A DNA stretch of 64,000 nucleotides from Clostridium_AD sp050717635 (GTDB lineage: Bacteria; Bacillota; Clostridia; Clostridiales; Clostridiaceae). The stretch lies in the NCBI RefSeq assembly GCF_050717635.1, contig NZ_JBOITO010000013.1, forward strand, positions 496,001-560,000, read 5' to 3'. Under the pieces are notes generated by a model. It made no database searches. It was not told the DNA's origin and worked only from the letters and a program-made list of their open reading frames with translations. Positions 17,947 through 27,771 of the stretch are shown piece by piece (the stretch's first letter is position 1; each line of letters starts with the position of its first letter). The position numbers and the translations under genes were made by a program.

Positions 17947-18779
17947 TATGAGTCTAATGCATTTACAAAGGTAGCTAGCTCGTTATGGCTTAAGGAAACT
18001 GAACCAATAACACCATGAGAGGTATCGGAGGTTGTAATTCCATGAAAATCTGAACCAGCAGTAATTAAAAGGTTGTACTCTCTAGCTTTTGCTTTTAGAA
18101 GAGCTTTTTGTTTTTTTGAATTCTGTGGATATACGGCTTCGATTCCATCGAAATCAAAGCACAACATTTCATCTATAGAAGAATGTTTGATTAAAACAGG
18201 ATGTGCAAGTACAACTATTGCATTATGTTCTCTTAAAAGACTAATACCATCGGCTGTTGAAATTTTCTTTGTTTGAACATATGCAGGACTGTCATTTGAT
18301 AGTAAAACATTAAATATATATTTCCAGTCATATTTGTAACCAGCATTTATTATGGCTTTAGCTATATGAGGTCTAGCTATTACGCCCTTAGCTTCATCTG
18401 AAATTTGTTTATAGTCTAACTTTATATTAAAAAAAGTATCTAAATTTTCCACTATTTTTTTAGCTCTTATTACTCTATAATTAGCCATGTCATACAACAA
18501 ATTCTGAAAGTTTGGATCTTTATACTTATCGTCTTTAAAATAACCTAAAATATGAATACTTTCATCATTGTGAATAGTAGAAAGTTCTATAGCAGGGATT
18601 ACCCTTATATTTTTAATTACACCTTCTCTAATGGCTTCCTCAACATTTAAAGTAGTGTCATGATCTGTTATTGCAATAATATCTAAGCCATTTATAGAAG
18701 CTTCATAAATTAATTCCTTAGGGTTTAGTTTTCCATCAGATGCATTTGTATGAAGATGGAAATCACCTCGATTGTACAT
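17946..18779 (-). CDS. PHP domain phosphoesterase
   Basis: This 277-residue protein of the PHP superfamily has the metal-binding motifs DFHLHTNASDG at residues 6-16, ITDHDTT near 37, a conserved Glu (IPAIELST), ARPHIAKA, LAHPVLI and SDFHG near the C-terminus. The layout is that of YciV/TrpH-like enzymes, which act on 3',5'-nucleoside bisphosphates or short RNA 5' ends. The substrate here is unknown. ATG 18779 follows GAGGTGAT; that motif occurs twice within 30 bases. It lies 85 bases downstream of the flavodoxin-like gene on the same strand and may share its transcript. Confidence 0.88.
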   Translation of the reverse strand: MYNRGDFHLHTNASDGKLNPKELIYEASINGLDIIAITDHDTTLNVEEAIREGVIKNIRVIPAIELSTIHNDESIHILGYFKDDKYKDPNFQNLLYDMANYRVIRAKKIVENLDTFFNIKLDYKQISDEAKGVIARPHIAKAIINAGYKYDWKYIFNVLLSNDSPAYVQTKKISTADGISLLREHNAIVVLAHPVLIKHSSIDEMLCFDFDGIEAVYPQNSKKQKALLKAKAREYNLLITAGSDFHGITTSDTSHGVIGSVSLSHNELATFVNALDS

Positions 18780-18864
18780 ATAATCACCTCGATTATTTGA
18801 ATTGTTATTTGTGTTAATGTTCCACTTATCATTTTACCTAATAATTGCAAAAAATAAAAGGGTT

Positions 18865-19917
18865 TTAGCCTTTTATTTCTTTTTTTATATTTTCTGCGAA
18901 GTCTTTAGCAGTTTCTTGAATTTGTGGAATATTAAAAATTTCTCCAGGATCGTTAGCGATAGCCATTTTAGAAAAATATGGTGGCAATCTAAAACCCTTG
19001 TTTATATTTAAGGCTCCAATTAATTGTTTACTTATAGAATCACTGCCAGAATTACCAGAAACAACTACTGCAAAAGTAGTTTTATCATAAAAATCTATTT
19101 TTCGATATAGCACAGTTAGTCTATTTATTACAGATGTTAAGTTTGCAGCAACTGCATCATTATAGTTTGGGCATAACCATATTATTGCATCAGATTCTTC
19201 AATGGAAGGGAGTACATCGTGAATCATGATTCCTCCATAAAAACATTTGTTTTCATTCCCATAGTGGGTACACATTTTATAAGAACACCCGTTACAGTCT
19301 AAAACTTTTCCGTTTTCTATTTGTAATTCTTTAATATCGTAATGGGAGAGATGTTTTGAGACCATATGCCATAAATCTAGTGTATTAGAAGTTTTATGTG
19401 GACTGGAGTACAAAACTAATATTTTGGGACTATTTATGGTAACTGGGCTATATTCAAGTAATCTAGTACCGAGCTTTGAACACATGGTTAAACAAATTTC
19501 TTTTACGGATAAATTCATTGTTTTTTGCCAACTGCGATAATTCCTAAGGGAAGATGTAGCTTCAACTACAGAATGTCCTATAAAAGAGCAGCCTAAGTTG
19601 TTTGCAAGATATATAATATCTTGACTTGTACGCTTTGTGCCATGTTCAGTATTACTATGAGCTAATATTCCAGCAGTAGAGCCGAGAAGACATTTATCAC
19701 CTTTTTCATATAGCTTTGAGAAAAATTGTAGCATGGAAGTATCGCAATCTATATTTGTTATTTCAGAAGCAAATAGTATTTTTTTGTTTTGAAGATTAGG
19801 AATGTGGTTACAATCGTTAACTATAGTATAATATGTGTTTTTAGTAACTACGCTTATCATTTCTGAGAGCATAATAGATATATCACTACTTGGTATAATT
19901 ACAAATAAATCTTTCAT
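18865..19917 (-). CDS. Flavodoxin-like NAD(P)H-dependent oxidoreductase
   Basis: This 350-residue protein has two halves. Residues from about 165 form a flavodoxin-like FMN reductase fold, starting ILVLYSSPHKTSNT (the FMN phosphate loop), with WLCPNYNDAV and VVSGNSGSD. A cysteine cluster CNGCSYKMC follows, as in iron-sulfur flavoproteins, so an Fe-S cluster is possible. The N-terminal 160 residues (MKDLFVIIPSSDIS...) are unrecognised. It is the third gene of a minus-strand cluster after the giant fusion and the LDH-like gene, 31 bases from the latter. Its partner reaction is unknown. Confidence 0.75.
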   Translation of the reverse strand: MKDLFVIIPSSDISIMLSEMISVVTKNTYYTIVNDCNHIPNLQNKKILFASEITNIDCDTSMLQFFSKLYEKGDKCLLGSTAGILAHSNTEHGTKRTSQDIIYLANNLGCSFIGHSVVEATSSLRNYRSWQKTMNLSVKEICLTMCSKLGTRLLEYSPVTINSPKILVLYSSPHKTSNTLDLWHMVSKHLSHYDIKELQIENGKVLDCNGCSYKMCTHYGNENKCFYGGIMIHDVLPSIEESDAIIWLCPNYNDAVAANLTSVINRLTVLYRKIDFYDKTTFAVVVSGNSGSDSISKQLIGALNINKGFRLPPYFSKMAIANDPGEIFNIPQIQETAKDFAENIKKEIKG

Positions 19918-19948
19918 AAAACCCCCTTTTATATTCCACTAAGTAAAA

Positions 19949-21193
19949 TTAAATAAATTCACTAAGAAGTTTATAGGTTGAATTTAGCTTACAAAGTAGT
20001 ACTTCATTTAAGTCTAATGTTTCTAGCTCGATGCCAGAAGGCAGAAGTCTGTTTTTAGAGCCCATAAAAGTACCCCCAATAAATGTAGCACTATAATGCC
20101 ACTGTGAATTAATAGTAGCAAGTATTGACAAGGCACCAGATGAAAGAGCTGGTGCAATATAGGGCTTAAAGCCTGTTGACCTAACTTCTAGGTTAGCAGT
20201 TTTTGTGCTATGGGTTAAAGCATCTGAAAGCTCTTCATTGTAGTTTACAATACTATCTGCTATTATAAGGCCTTCTCCATGTGGCCCAAAAGCTCTACCC
20301 TCATGAATATAATGTTTTGTACTTTCATTCTGAGATGCATAATAGCAGGCTCTAGCATTCATAACGCCCAGGCCATAGCCTCTAATTTGTTCTGGCGCCA
20401 GGCCCTTAAAATCCATAATAGAAGCATTATCTGTATTACTCTGATTAAGGGCTGCTTTGCAAAGTAAATCTACTGGATCTGATACTACAGCAAATAAACC
20501 TTTAAAGTTTTTTACGCGAGCAAGAGTAGCATAATGTTCTACAATTTTAGAATTACCTATAAATTGCATTAACCTCACATCCTCTCCTTCTTTTATAACC
20601 GCAGGAACTCCAACGGATACGCAAAAAACGAACATGTCACAATCAAAGACCTCATCTTCACTTAAGGAAATTATATCTATAGAATTTTCCTTCATATCTG
20701 GTGAGAGAATTTGACTAAGTTCATATTGGTAACGCTTAATCCGATTTGTATCTTTATCATAAAGGCCTAAGCTTTGAATCTTATCCATACCTAATAGTTT
20801 TAGTCCTGTAAGCAGAGTCCCACCAACATCCCCTAGACCTATTACATTGATTCTCCATTTTTCAGGTTCCGTGTAGGTTAATACATCTTCCCAGTTATAG
20901 AACTTCGTATTAAGTGCGGTAACCCTATTACTTAAAATAGCATCTTTTATCCACTGGGGAATAGTTACAATAGGAGCTGTTGGCTTAATAAGTAAATTTA
21001 AGTCTTCTTCCTTTAGAAAGAGAAAATTCTCATGGGAAACAGAAAAACTTCTCCTTCCTTGTTCTGGGTTAAGCTGGTTTAGAGCAAAAATCATACCCTT
21101 ATATTTTTCTGCTTCACTTTCCGATATTTCTTCTAGATTATAATATTTATGGCAAGATATTAATAATTTTTCTTTGTATATATAGTAGAACAT
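19949..21193 (-). CDS. Lactate/malate dehydrogenase-like protein
   Basis: This 414-residue protein has an unassigned N-terminal region of about 110 residues followed by an NAD-dependent 2-hydroxyacid dehydrogenase fold. The Rossmann motif is VIGLGDVGGTLLTGLKLLG, with VVSDPVDLL in place of the usual SNPVD. GPHGEG probably holds the catalytic His, and an Arg lies in the NARACYYA region. The extra N-terminus and altered motifs set it apart from ordinary Ldh or Mdh, so the substrate may differ. It lies 27 bases after the giant fusion gene and is probably cotranscribed with it. Confidence 0.75.
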   Translation of the reverse strand: MFYYIYKEKLLISCHKYYNLEEISESEAEKYKGMIFALNQLNPEQGRRSFSVSHENFLFLKEEDLNLLIKPTAPIVTIPQWIKDAILSNRVTALNTKFYNWEDVLTYTEPEKWRINVIGLGDVGGTLLTGLKLLGMDKIQSLGLYDKDTNRIKRYQYELSQILSPDMKENSIDIISLSEDEVFDCDMFVFCVSVGVPAVIKEGEDVRLMQFIGNSKIVEHYATLARVKNFKGLFAVVSDPVDLLCKAALNQSNTDNASIMDFKGLAPEQIRGYGLGVMNARACYYASQNESTKHYIHEGRAFGPHGEGLIIADSIVNYNEELSDALTHSTKTANLEVRSTGFKPYIAPALSSGALSILATINSQWHYSATFIGGTFMGSKNRLLPSGIELETLDLNEVLLCKLNSTYKLLSEFI

Positions 21194-21220
21194 TTTAAAA
21201 TCACCCTTTCTGTTAAAGTT

Positions 21221-24200
21221 TTATGTTTTTTCACTTAATCTATTTAAGAGTTCTAAATCATTTTCCAGGTAGTGAGAGGGAGATATATTTAAATCATACT
21301 GCATATCCACTCCAATATCAGGGCACCGTGGAACAGTAAAGACTTCTCCGAGAGAAGCTAAAGTTAAATTACGAGTATATAAAATATGGAATTCAATTTC
21401 TAAAGCTTTTAATAGTTCTATAGAATTTTCAATACAAACCTCCGATAATTCATAAAGACTCTTTAGCGGTACATTCCTTATGAAAATTGGACGAGTGTAA
21501 GGAAATATTAAATTAATTGAAGGAAGCAAGTTACGTTTGGGGTAAAAGCCTCTCCAAAGAGCATCTCCACCAATGAAGGGATATAAGGTATTCTCATTAA
21601 ACCAAATTTTAAGCTTTGGTATAAAATAAACACTATCAACATCTCTGGTTTGCTTATCCATAAGGTCTTTTCCACGTCCTGATAGAATACCTGTAATAAT
21701 TTTCTTAACATTTACTGACTCTTTTTTTAACAGTGGATCTATAGCTTTAATCCTATAACCTTTATGCAGTATATTATCTACTAGTATTACAGGTCTATTA
21801 AAGGATTTTATCATTTTAATTTGATGCTCTAGATTTAAGTAATAAGGAACTTCTGCGATATTAAATTCCTTAACATCAGGGCTAAAAAACTTTTCTGTAT
21901 GCAGGGATTTAGTAACGGTATTAGGAACTAGGTATCTATCAAGAATATCTCCATAAGGTACACACATAGCATCACCGTTTTGTTTATTTTGATTTAAATA
22001 AGTAGAAACATTATTTTCCTTGCAAACCTTTTTTACCATTTGCTGATGAAGTACATCACTATCAAAAGATAATACAAGTTCACCAGGATACAAATTAGTA
22101 AGTACCTTTTGTAGGCGTTTTCTTGTGCTATTTATAACTTGTTTTATTCTTTGACTACTTCTAAAAGGTTCTTTAAGAATATTTTCTAAATCTAAATTTA
22201 ATATACAAGGATTATTCATATCTACAACTAGAGCTGTTAAATTAGGTCTTGTTGTAAAAGTTTTTTTGAATCCATGCAAATATAAAAGTTCTATTAGTGA
22301 AGGGGCATATATATCTGTTAGGATTGGTTTGAAAATTGCATATTCATAGTCTCTAGATATTGCATAAGCTAAAGTTTCAGTAATAAGTATTTGCTCAAAT
22401 ATTTTATTCTTTTTCTTGTTGTTAATATACATTAAATCAATAAGGATAATTCTACCAGAGGCGTTTTCACGAACGTACATTGATAATTTATCATCGTCTA
22501 ATTCTTTATATAGAACATTAGAACGAATCCAGTGCATTGATGAAAAACCTAAGATTTCATTAGTTTGGATATTTTTAATTACTACAATCTTAGGAGCGAT
22601 TTTCTTTGAAAGCTCAGTTAAAATATCAAAGATAAGGGCTTTATCATCACAACAATCGGAGAGCTTTTTTATGAAAATTTCAGTAATCTCTGTGTCTGAA
22701 ATAAACTCAATATCTATATGAGAAGAGGCCAAAGAAGGTTTTTCTTGTGGTTCCCTTTGATAAAAACCATTTTCATAAATATACTGCTGAACTAGCGGAT
22801 CAACTAAACTTGAAATGTCTCGATTATTGTCAATATAGTTTCTTATTTGACTAGAGCTAATGTTTGCATAACTAGCAGGTAAATTTATATATTTAATTTC
22901 ACCAAGTATTTTTTTAGAAGCTTCAGTTAATAGCCTGTTTTTTCCACGTTCAAGAATTATATGCGAAAAATTGTGTATAGAGAACTGCGTTACAGGATTT
23001 TTATAGCAACTTGAATTTAATATAACATCGCTTCCACCAACAAAATAAACGTCAGAACCACTAAAATTTTCTTTTAATATTTTTAAATCCTGTGGATTTG
23101 AAATATTAGTTTGAAACTCTTCTGGGTATATAAAAATATTTAACTCATCTGAGATGGACATACTTAGTAAATTTTTACGAAGTAAATTTGGTAAGGTTTT
23201 TTTTGACCAAGAAAATTCATCTACAGATAAATAAACTTCAAAATCCATATTTCTTATTGTTTTTGCAATGTTCTTATGACTAAGTGAAAAAGGATCAAAA
23301 GTGCCTGGGAAAAAAGCTGTTTTTGTTGGGAGAGGTATATCAATATTACCCACAAAAAAACTATAATCTGATATAAATCTATATATGTGATTAAGTGCAG
23401 CAGAATTTGTAAGAAAAAGCAATTGCTCTGATTTATCCTCAGCAATTAGTGTAAGAATTTTTTTTGATGTTAATCTAAATATAATACACTTTTCTTCAAA
23501 AGATAAAAGTTTAGAACCGAAAATATCTTTTCCAAAGGTACTTATAGCAGATTGTTTAACTTTTGTTTTATAATCACCTAGTCCATTTAAAAGAATTCCA
23601 AGCATGTTTAACATTCGCAGGTCATAATCTTCTGATTTTTCAACAAATCTACTTTTGTATTTTGGATAATTAGATAAACACACACCTATGGTCTTTAGGA
23701 CCAAGGGCTTTACATTCTCAGTAGCTATCTTTATTTTTATTTTTAAATCATCAATAATTTCGTTTAATTCCCTAGGTTGTAGCCAAAGAAGTATTTCACC
23801 TAGGAAAGGCGGAATGTACTCAGTAAACCGGTGACCTTCTATTTCTAGTGCACGTAGAAGTTCTATTGCAACCTCATTTCGCTCAGGTAGTGATAAAAGT
23901 GGCATAAGTTTATGTATAGCAACGCCAGCTCTATTACGAACAGCTTCAACAGCGCTTACTTTAAGTAAATTACAAAAATGAATAGCTGTGTGCATGCCTG
24001 TAGTAGGGGCTTTGTACATAGTATAATTTAAAAGTAAATCTATTTGATTTTTCTTTTTAATCCAATCAGTTGCTGTTTTCAAATTGCTTAAAAATATGTC
24101 AGGTATTTTTGCATAATCTTGCTCACAATATCTGTAAAAAACAGGAATAAAAGTTTTCATATCAAGCAGTGTAAAAATTCTAAGTCTAAGTAAATTCTCT

Positions 24201-26077
24201 GTAGGAATTTTACTTTTGGTATAGAGATTGTTAAAATGTATCTTTAAATTATCCTTTAAATAATTTTCTTTTGGAAGCTTGATTATTATGTCATTTATAA
24301 TTTGTAGTGCAGATAGTCTTAGAATACTGCTTTTTTTATTTGTCATTGAAATTATGTAATTAAATACTACGCCTAAGTTGTCATCATATGGATCCATTGG
24401 AATATATTTTGCAGTTTCAAGTAGAAATAATTGAGTTTCTGTACTGGTAAAACGTGCTGAATCATAATATTTAATAATAATATCCCTGTAGGTAGATAGC
24501 ATACTTTTCCTACAATTTTTAAATAAGGCATTAACCATAATTCTAGTGCTGTAACCCATCCATGTTCTATGACTTGCAATTATCTTATGACTCGGATAAA
24601 GTAGCAAATTAAAATATTCTACGAATAAGTCTGGGCTTGTTATGTTAAAATTTTGTATATTTACATCTTTAGGAATTTCCTTATTATAATCCTCATCAAA
24701 AATAGCAATGAGTACCCCAATAAGCTCAGCACAATGACGTCTAATATCATCTTCAGAATGAGTTAGATTATCGAAGAGAAATTTAATAGTCTGTAGCTTT
24801 TGTTTTTGAGTTAAATAGGTAGAATATTCTTCGAATACCCTTATATATTGTCTTAGATTTTTCCAGTGTTTTTCACTTCTAGCTTGCTCTAATATTTCAT
24901 TTAGGGAGTATTCATCACGTAGCATATACATTAAATTGATATTGTGATTTATAGAAAGATATTTAAAATTTTGAACTATCTCATTTCCTTGCATTAAAGA
25001 AAAGATTGGAGATTTTTGAATGGTTATATCTTCTTTTTTGTCTAAGGAAGTGTTAATACCAATACTAATTAAATAATCCTCAAAATCTTTTAATTTAGCA
25101 TATACTCGTCTATATCTTTTTTCCTTTTTTTCGTCAACATTTTCTAATTTATCAAGGATAACCTTAAAAGATTTATCTAATGGAAATATATTCATAGCTA
25201 TGGTTTCACCAGTTGCATAATTTTTAACTCTAAAGTCACAATATATTAGTATTAGTGATTCTAGTGAAAGATTTTCAATTTCTAAATCCCAGGTGGAATG
25301 GTTTATTGCAATATTCCTAATGTAGTTTATGTTATGTTTTTTAAACCATTGATCAGTGTAATAATAATGCAAATGAGGAACTCTTTTAAGTTCTTCTCCT
25401 ATGCAACCATATTTACCGATATCATGGCCCGCAGCAGCTCCTGAAACTCTTCCTAAATCTATTTGAACATCTTTTTCCTTAAGTTGTCTTGCAATATACA
25501 GCGATAGATAATGTACCCCACAAATATGATCAAGGGTGTTATATTTAAAAACCTCACCATTTAATTTCATCATTTCATAGATGAAATCACTTTTGAAAGC
25601 CTTAATAAATCTTAAGTATTCATCGTTATTTTCTAGATTTTCTATTTCTGCTTGAAGCAAGAAATTCATAGCGTAGTTACTCTGCCAGGAATTGTCGTTA
25701 TAACCTTTTTGAACTGCACATACAATTCTAAGAACTGCTAGGTATAGTTCACAGGCAGGATATAAGGCTACATCAAGCGCTATGGTTACGGCCTTTGGAA
25801 AGGATTTGTTTAACGTGTAATTATATAAATAAGAGAGTGCGTCTTTTGGGAATTCTTCTTTGCACAGGTTACCTATCACATTTTTACAAATTAAAAAAGT
25901 TCGAGTGCATGTGAAATCCTTTAAATCTATCATAGCTTTTACGTTTTCTATATAGGATGGACTGGATAAAAAAATTTCAATAAGAGCTTTTGGAATGCCA
26001 TTGTTTTTTAAAAAAATTGGATTTAATAATTTTCCTGATATTCTCTGATTAATTTCTTTAAAATATAAAACTTTCAT
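21221..26077 (-). CDS. Giant multidomain protein: HD, helical repeats, NMNAT-like, GNAT-like, PRTase-like
   Basis: This 1618-residue protein has domains I read in this order. (1) An HD phosphohydrolase-like domain at about 180-300 (His184/His189, HD at 218-219 in AAGHDIGK, His260, Asp281). (2) Helical repeats of HEAT type at about 380-900. (3) A nucleotidyltransferase of the NadD/NMNAT class at about 922-1085, with PGTFDPFSLSH as its HxGH-type loop and ISSSQIR at about 1072-1078. (4) A GNAT-like region at about 1110-1290. (5) A type-I phosphoribosyltransferase-like region with the PRPP loop VILVDNILHKGYR near 1430. It starts at ATG 26077 behind AAGGAGG, with a perfect 18-base palindrome just upstream. 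Joining NMNAT and PRTase chemistry suggests nucleotide or NAD-type metabolism, but the function is unknown. Domains 4 and 5 are the least certain. Confidence 0.8.
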   Translation of the reverse strand: MKVLYFKEINQRISGKLLNPIFLKNNGIPKALIEIFLSSPSYIENVKAMIDLKDFTCTRTFLICKNVIGNLCKEEFPKDALSYLYNYTLNKSFPKAVTIALDVALYPACELYLAVLRIVCAVQKGYNDNSWQSNYAMNFLLQAEIENLENNDEYLRFIKAFKSDFIYEMMKLNGEVFKYNTLDHICGVHYLSLYIARQLKEKDVQIDLGRVSGAAAGHDIGKYGCIGEELKRVPHLHYYYTDQWFKKHNINYIRNIAINHSTWDLEIENLSLESLILIYCDFRVKNYATGETIAMNIFPLDKSFKVILDKLENVDEKKEKRYRRVYAKLKDFEDYLISIGINTSLDKKEDITIQKSPIFSLMQGNEIVQNFKYLSINHNINLMYMLRDEYSLNEILEQARSEKHWKNLRQYIRVFEEYSTYLTQKQKLQTIKFLFDNLTHSEDDIRRHCAELIGVLIAIFDEDYNKEIPKDVNIQNFNITSPDLFVEYFNLLLYPSHKIIASHRTWMGYSTRIMVNALFKNCRKSMLSTYRDIIIKYYDSARFTSTETQLFLLETAKYIPMDPYDDNLGVVFNYIISMTNKKSSILRLSALQIINDIIIKLPKENYLKDNLKIHFNNLYTKSKIPTENLLRLRIFTLLDMKTFIPVFYRYCEQDYAKIPDIFLSNLKTATDWIKKKNQIDLLLNYTMYKAPTTGMHTAIHFCNLLKVSAVEAVRNRAGVAIHKLMPLLSLPERNEVAIELLRALEIEGHRFTEYIPPFLGEILLWLQPRELNEIIDDLKIKIKIATENVKPLVLKTIGVCLSNYPKYKSRFVEKSEDYDLRMLNMLGILLNGLGDYKTKVKQSAISTFGKDIFGSKLLSFEEKCIIFRLTSKKILTLIAEDKSEQLLFLTNSAALNHIYRFISDYSFFVGNIDIPLPTKTAFFPGTFDPFSLSHKNIAKTIRNMDFEVYLSVDEFSWSKKTLPNLLRKNLLSMSISDELNIFIYPEEFQTNISNPQDLKILKENFSGSDVYFVGGSDVILNSSCYKNPVTQFSIHNFSHIILERGKNRLLTEASKKILGEIKYINLPASYANISSSQIRNYIDNNRDISSLVDPLVQQYIYENGFYQREPQEKPSLASSHIDIEFISDTEITEIFIKKLSDCCDDKALIFDILTELSKKIAPKIVVIKNIQTNEILGFSSMHWIRSNVLYKELDDDKLSMYVRENASGRIILIDLMYINNKKKNKIFEQILITETLAYAISRDYEYAIFKPILTDIYAPSLIELLYLHGFKKTFTTRPNLTALVVDMNNPCILNLDLENILKEPFRSSQRIKQVINSTRKRLQKVLTNLYPGELVLSFDSDVLHQQMVKKVCKENNVSTYLNQNKQNGDAMCVPYGDILDRYLVPNTVTKSLHTEKFFSPDVKEFNIAEVPYYLNLEHQIKMIKSFNRPVILVDNILHKGYRIKAIDPLLKKESVNVKKIITGILSGRGKDLMDKQTRDVDSVYFIPKLKIWFNENTLYPFIGGDALWRGFYPKRNLLPSINLIFPYTRPIFIRNVPLKSLYELSEVCIENSIELLKALEIEFHILYTRNLTLASLGEVFTVPRCPDIGVDMQYDLNISPSHYLENDLELLNRLSEKT

Positions 26078-26102
26078 GTGAGCCTCCTTGTCGTTATCTG
26101 AT

Positions 26103-26120
26103 GATAATAACGTTATTATC
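26103..26120 (-). promoter_or_regulatory. Perfect 18-base palindrome upstream of the giant fusion gene
   Basis: GATAATAACGTTATTATC is fully self-complementary and ends 26 bases before the ATG at 26077. A TATAAT-like hexamer lies upstream at 26148-26143 on the minus strand, so the palindrome would fall just after transcription start, a common repressor position. The regulator is unknown. Confidence 0.5.
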
Positions 26121-26204
26121 TCTACTGTTATCTATATTGAAAATTATATACTTTAAATGTGATTATTTATAGGGGATAATGAACATTTTGTAAAAAAAAA
26201 TACC

Positions 26205-26678
26205 TTAGTTAGGTATAAGGTATTTGCATAGTCCATAGAGATTATAGGCTTTATACATTTTACTTGTGTCTATATAATCCATTTTGTAGTCACCATCAAA
26301 GGGATATATAGAAATGAAATTTTCATTATAGAGATTTATTATATATTTGTTTTTATTAAAGCTTACAAAAATCTTATATAAGGGCTTTTCTGGTAAGTCA
26401 GCAGGCTTTTCTATAAAGTTATCATTTTTTAATGAATTAAAAAAATCAGAGAAGATAGATAAGTCTTCCTGGGAAAAATTCTTTTCTTTATAAAAGTTCA
26501 TGTATAGAGCATAAATTTCTGTTGGCTTTTCTGTAGATAAATCACTCATTAATAAACTGGTGTAATGATAATTATTTGGTTTATTTTTACTGAACATATT
26601 TTTATTGATTTTATAATTACAGCCAAATAGGCTTAAAGATAAAAAAGCACACATTAGTATCAAAACATATTTTTTCAC
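26205..26678 (-). CDS. Hypothetical lipoprotein
   Basis: This 157-residue protein has a lipoprotein signal peptide: MKKYVLILMCAFLSLSLFGC, with the lipobox LFGC and the acylated Cys at residue 20. The mature part is charged and contains no family I recognise. It is expected on the outer face of the cytoplasmic membrane. It stands alone, divergent from the dehydratase/activase genes at 26833. The start at ATG 26678 is supported by the signal peptide and an AAAGGATG upstream. Confidence 0.7.
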   Translation of the reverse strand: MKKYVLILMCAFLSLSLFGCNYKINKNMFSKNKPNNYHYTSLLMSDLSTEKPTEIYALYMNFYKEKNFSQEDLSIFSDFFNSLKNDNFIEKPADLPEKPLYKIFVSFNKNKYIINLYNENFISIYPFDGDYKMDYIDTSKMYKAYNLYGLCKYLIPN

Positions 26679-26832
26679 ATTTAATCACATCCTTTAATAG
26701 TCTTGTAAATAAAATATGTTGCACAATTATTTTTTAGTACAAAAAAACATATATTAACCTATTTTAGGAATATTTTTTAGTCTAGTAGTTCAGAATAGAA
26801 ATAGAAAGTATAAAGAATAATAAGGAGAAGTT

Positions 26833-27771
26833 ATGAGAGTTGGTGTACCTAAAGGATTATTATATTACAAATACTACCCTTTTATAAATAGGTTTTTAAT
26901 TGAATTAGATGCAGAAGTAATTACATCTATAGATACAAATAAAAACATTTTAAATGATGGGGTTAAATACTGTGTGGACGAGGCATGTCTACCTATAAAA
27001 ATATTCCATGGACATATAATAGATATTAAGGACAAGTGTGACCTATTAATTATACCTAGGATTATGAGGGTCCGCCCGCGGGAATTTATATGCCCCAAAT
27101 TTTGTGGGCTTCCCGAAATGATTTTATATAGCGTGCCTAATTTGCCAAAGGTAATGATAGAACCTATTTACGCTACTAGCGAGAAGGAATTATATAATTG
27201 GTGCAAAAAACTTGGAGGGATGATTACAAAGGATAAGAAAAAGATAAAAGTAGCATTTAGTAAGGCCTTAGAAGAACAGAGAAGTTTCAAATTTGGTATT
27301 AAAGATGAAGGATATAAAAAAAATATTGCCTTAGTAGGGCATCCATATAATCTTTACGATACTTTTATTAATATGAATATAGTAAAAAAATTAAACAAAC
27401 TGGGGGTAGGAGTTATAACAGAGGAATATGTAGCGGAAGAACAGATTGAGGAAGAGGTAAAAACTCTTTTTAAGAGGCCCTTTTGGACTTTCGCGGCTAA
27501 TTCTTATGGATTTACAACTAGTATAGCTAAAAATAGCGGAATAAATGGTGCTATATACATATCATCCTTCGCTTGCGGAATAGATTCTGTGATACTTGAG
27601 CTTATTCAAGATAAAATAGAGGATTTTCCTCTTTTAGTTTTAAAAGTTGATGAACATACTGGTGAAGGCGGTCTAGATACAAGAATTGAAGCTTTTATTG
27701 ATATGATTGAAAGGAAAAAAAATAATGAAGATAACATTTCCACATTTAGGCAACACACATCTTGCAGCTAA
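26833..27771 (+). CDS. Acyl-CoA dehydratase activase-related protein (DUF2229-like)
   Basis: This 312-residue protein begins MRVGVPKGLLYYKYYPF, typical of the DUF2229-type domain found in 2-hydroxyglutaryl-CoA dehydratase activase-related proteins. Conserved cysteines occur in DEACLPIK, ICPKFCGLPE and SSFACGID, suitable for an Fe-S cluster. In many clostridia this domain is fused into one very large activase-like protein; here it is separate. It overlaps the next gene, which shows the same general plan (Cys motifs and a C-terminal GEGG/GEAG...RIEAFIDM repeat). It starts at ATG 26833 behind AAGGAG. The substrate is unknown. Confidence 0.78.
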   Translation: MRVGVPKGLLYYKYYPFINRFLIELDAEVITSIDTNKNILNDGVKYCVDEACLPIKIFHGHIIDIKDKCDLLIIPRIMRVRPREFICPKFCGLPEMILYSVPNLPKVMIEPIYATSEKELYNWCKKLGGMITKDKKKIKVAFSKALEEQRSFKFGIKDEGYKKNIALVGHPYNLYDTFINMNIVKKLNKLGVGVITEEYVAEEQIEEEVKTLFKRPFWTFAANSYGFTTSIAKNSGINGAIYISSFACGIDSVILELIQDKIEDFPLLVLKVDEHTGEGGLDTRIEAFIDMIERKKNNEDNISTFRQHTSCS

